Shown: positions 6,441 to 7,142 of the stretch, piece by piece
Numbering within the stretch: position 1 is the first letter of the stretch
How the letters are laid out: every line of letters begins with the position of its first letter
DNA from: an uncultured Peptococcaceae bacterium
Lineage (GTDB): Bacteria; Bacillota; Limnochordia; Darwinibacteriales; Darwinibacteriaceae
Assembly: GCA_937988745.1 (NCBI GenBank)
Contig: CALKAR010000322.1
Coordinates: forward strand, 1 to 7,142
Direction: 5' to 3'
DNA: 7,142 nt
Translations under genes and position numbers: made by a program
Notes under the pieces: generated by a model
What the model saw: only the letters and a program-made list of their open reading frames with translations
Database searches by the model: none
Told to the model about the DNA's origin: nothing

Positions 6441-6972
6441 ACTTCCCCTCCTCTCTAAGTAGTGTCCGCAGCAGGGCACGAGCCCGGTGAAGTCTGTTCT
6501 TTACCGTCCCTTCCGGTAATTTAAGTAAATGAGAAAGTTCTTTGATAGAAAGCTCTTCATAGTAGAAAAGCACAATTACCTCACGGTATTTGAAGGGGAG
6601 ATTCCTAATTGCTGAGCGGAGCGTTAAACGCTCATCGAAGTTTAATACTTGTACGTACTCTCCCTGTTGAAGCCGCAGCCTGTCTAAAACCATCCTGGGT
6701 AAATACTGCAATCTTTGACGAGCAAGCTGGCGCTGCCGGCGGCGACAGCGGCGGATAAGAATGGCATAGAGCCATGTATATACTGAAGCATCTCCTCTGA
6801 AATTTGGCAGACTGCGGACTGCATCGACCAGAGATTCCTGGACAACGTCTTCTGCCGCATACCTGTCCCCTAGAATTACTGTAGCCGTCTTCAATAGACG
6901 GTCGGAATAAGTGTCGACAAGCCAATCTATTGCATCAGCGTCACCTGCACGCAGCTTTTCAATGGGCTCCAC
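6415..6972 (-). CDS. ECF-type RNA polymerase sigma-70 family factor
   Basis: This 185-residue protein has only sigma regions 2 and 4, as extracytoplasmic-function sigma factors do. Region 2 (about 12-80) includes the core-binding helix and -10 recognition part, DRYAAEDVVQESLVDAVRSL and FRGDASVYTWLYAILIRRCRR. Region 4 (about 115-170) holds LPFKYREVIVLFYYEELS and the helix-turn-helix IKELSHLLKLPEGTVKNRLHRAR. A short basic, Arg/Gln-rich linker joins them. It starts at GTG 6972 after a GGGGTG Shine-Dalgarno (spacing about 5 nt). It is the first gene of a four-gene operon and probably directs transcription of its own operon from the ECF-like promoter upstream. The inducing signal is unknown; the neighbouring membrane protein suggests an envelope signal. 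Confidence 0.92.
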   Translation of the reverse strand: MEPIEKLRAGDADAIDWLVDTYSDRLLKTATVILGDRYAAEDVVQESLVDAVRSLPNFRGDASVYTWLYAILIRRCRRRQRQLARQRLQYLPRMVLDRLRLQQGEYVQVLNFDERLTLRSAIRNLPFKYREVIVLFYYEELSIKELSHLLKLPEGTVKNRLHRARALLRTLLREEGKCGREEAIR

Positions 6973-6993
6973 CCTGTCACCCCTTTCTACTTA

Positions 6994-7024
6994 GTTAGAG
7001 GCATCAACTCACGAAAAGGTTGCA
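6994..7024 (-). promoter_or_regulatory. probable autoregulated ECF promoter of the sigma operon
   Basis: On the minus strand TGCAAC (7019-7024), followed by CTTTT, forms an ECF-like -35 with the AAC core. CCTCTAAC (6994-7001) resembles the CGTC-type -10. The gap between AAC and CCTC is 17 bp, as in many Bacillota ECF promoters. Transcription would start a few bases downstream, giving a leader of only about 15-20 nt before the GTG at 6972. I see no good sigma-A promoter in the same gap, although TTGCAA at about 7046-7051 offers a weak -35. That this sigma recognises this site is inferred. Confidence 0.6.
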
Positions 7025-7091
7025 TCATTTTCACCCATTCCCTCTAAATTGCAAAAATCCTATGTTCTCTCCCAAACAGACATTTGGACAC

Positions 7092-7122
7092 AAAAAAAGA
7101 GCCTCACCGTTTGGTGAGACTC
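7092..7122 (-). terminator. rho-independent terminator of a minus-strand gene off the right edge
   Basis: On the minus strand GAGTCTCACC (7113-7122) and GGTGAGGCTC (7099-7108) form a 10-bp stem with one T:G pair and a 4-nt AAAC loop. Seven T residues follow at once (7092-7098). On the plus strand the stem has no following T-tract, so it works leftward only. It ends transcription of a gene upstream of the sigma operon, so the sigma operon needs its own promoter. The remaining 7123-7142 is too short to identify that gene. Confidence 0.88.
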
Positions 7123-7142
7123 TTCAAATTCATTCCCGGCAA

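Noticed and set aside
6441..6479. N-terminal extension of the anti-sigma candidate (Cys-Cys-Gly-His near the start) as a possible metal site
   Set aside because: It is the sigma gene read in another frame, upstream of the strong AGGAGG that fixes the start at 6440.
1..7142. CRISPR array, insertion sequence, tRNA gene or prophage element
   Set aside because: No regularly spaced repeats, transposase or integrase genes, terminal inverted repeats or tRNA-like folds were seen.

Overview
The window looks like chromosomal DNA of a Gram-positive bacterium of the phylum Bacillota. Evidence for this is a LiaF-LiaS-LiaR-type three-component system, strong AGGAGG Shine-Dalgarno sites, and a Bacillota-style rRNA leader with a GTTCTTTGAAAACT-like boxA at the left edge. 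Base composition is intermediate rather than strongly AT-rich. Six of the seven genes appear to start at GTG or TTG. I cannot place the organism below phylum with confidence; a clostridial or related lineage is a guess.

Layout. Positions 1-130 carry, on the minus strand, an rRNA-type promoter (TTGCAT, 17 bp, extended -10 TGCTATATT), a short leader with two hairpins, and a boxA-like element. They appear to drive an rRNA or stable-RNA operon lying off the left edge. Divergent from it, a plus-strand promoter near 177-205 precedes liaF (301-1071), liaS (1082-2116) and liaR (2146-2793), a tight operon for cell-envelope stress sensing. From 2790 to 6972 all genes are on the minus strand. In transcription order from the right they are an ECF sigma factor, a small single-pass membrane protein that is probably its anti-sigma factor, a 788-residue membrane-anchored or exported TPR / beta-domain protein, and a 310-residue protein resembling the alpha/alpha-toroid (prenyltransferase / terpene-cyclase-like) fold. 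A probable ECF-type promoter (TGCAAC and CCTCTAAC, with 17 bp between AAC and CCTC) lies upstream of the sigma gene. A rho-independent terminator at 7092-7122 separates this operon from a minus-strand gene beyond the right edge.

How the genes may work together. Both operons look like envelope-sensing regulators: one a membrane-embedded kinase with its LiaF-type modulator, the other a sigma factor that seems to control its own operon through a membrane anti-sigma protein. They are convergent, and the stop codons of their last genes overlap, so no terminator fits between them. The most novel-looking unit is the sigma / anti-sigma / TPR-beta / toroid operon. Its two large products have no function I can assign.
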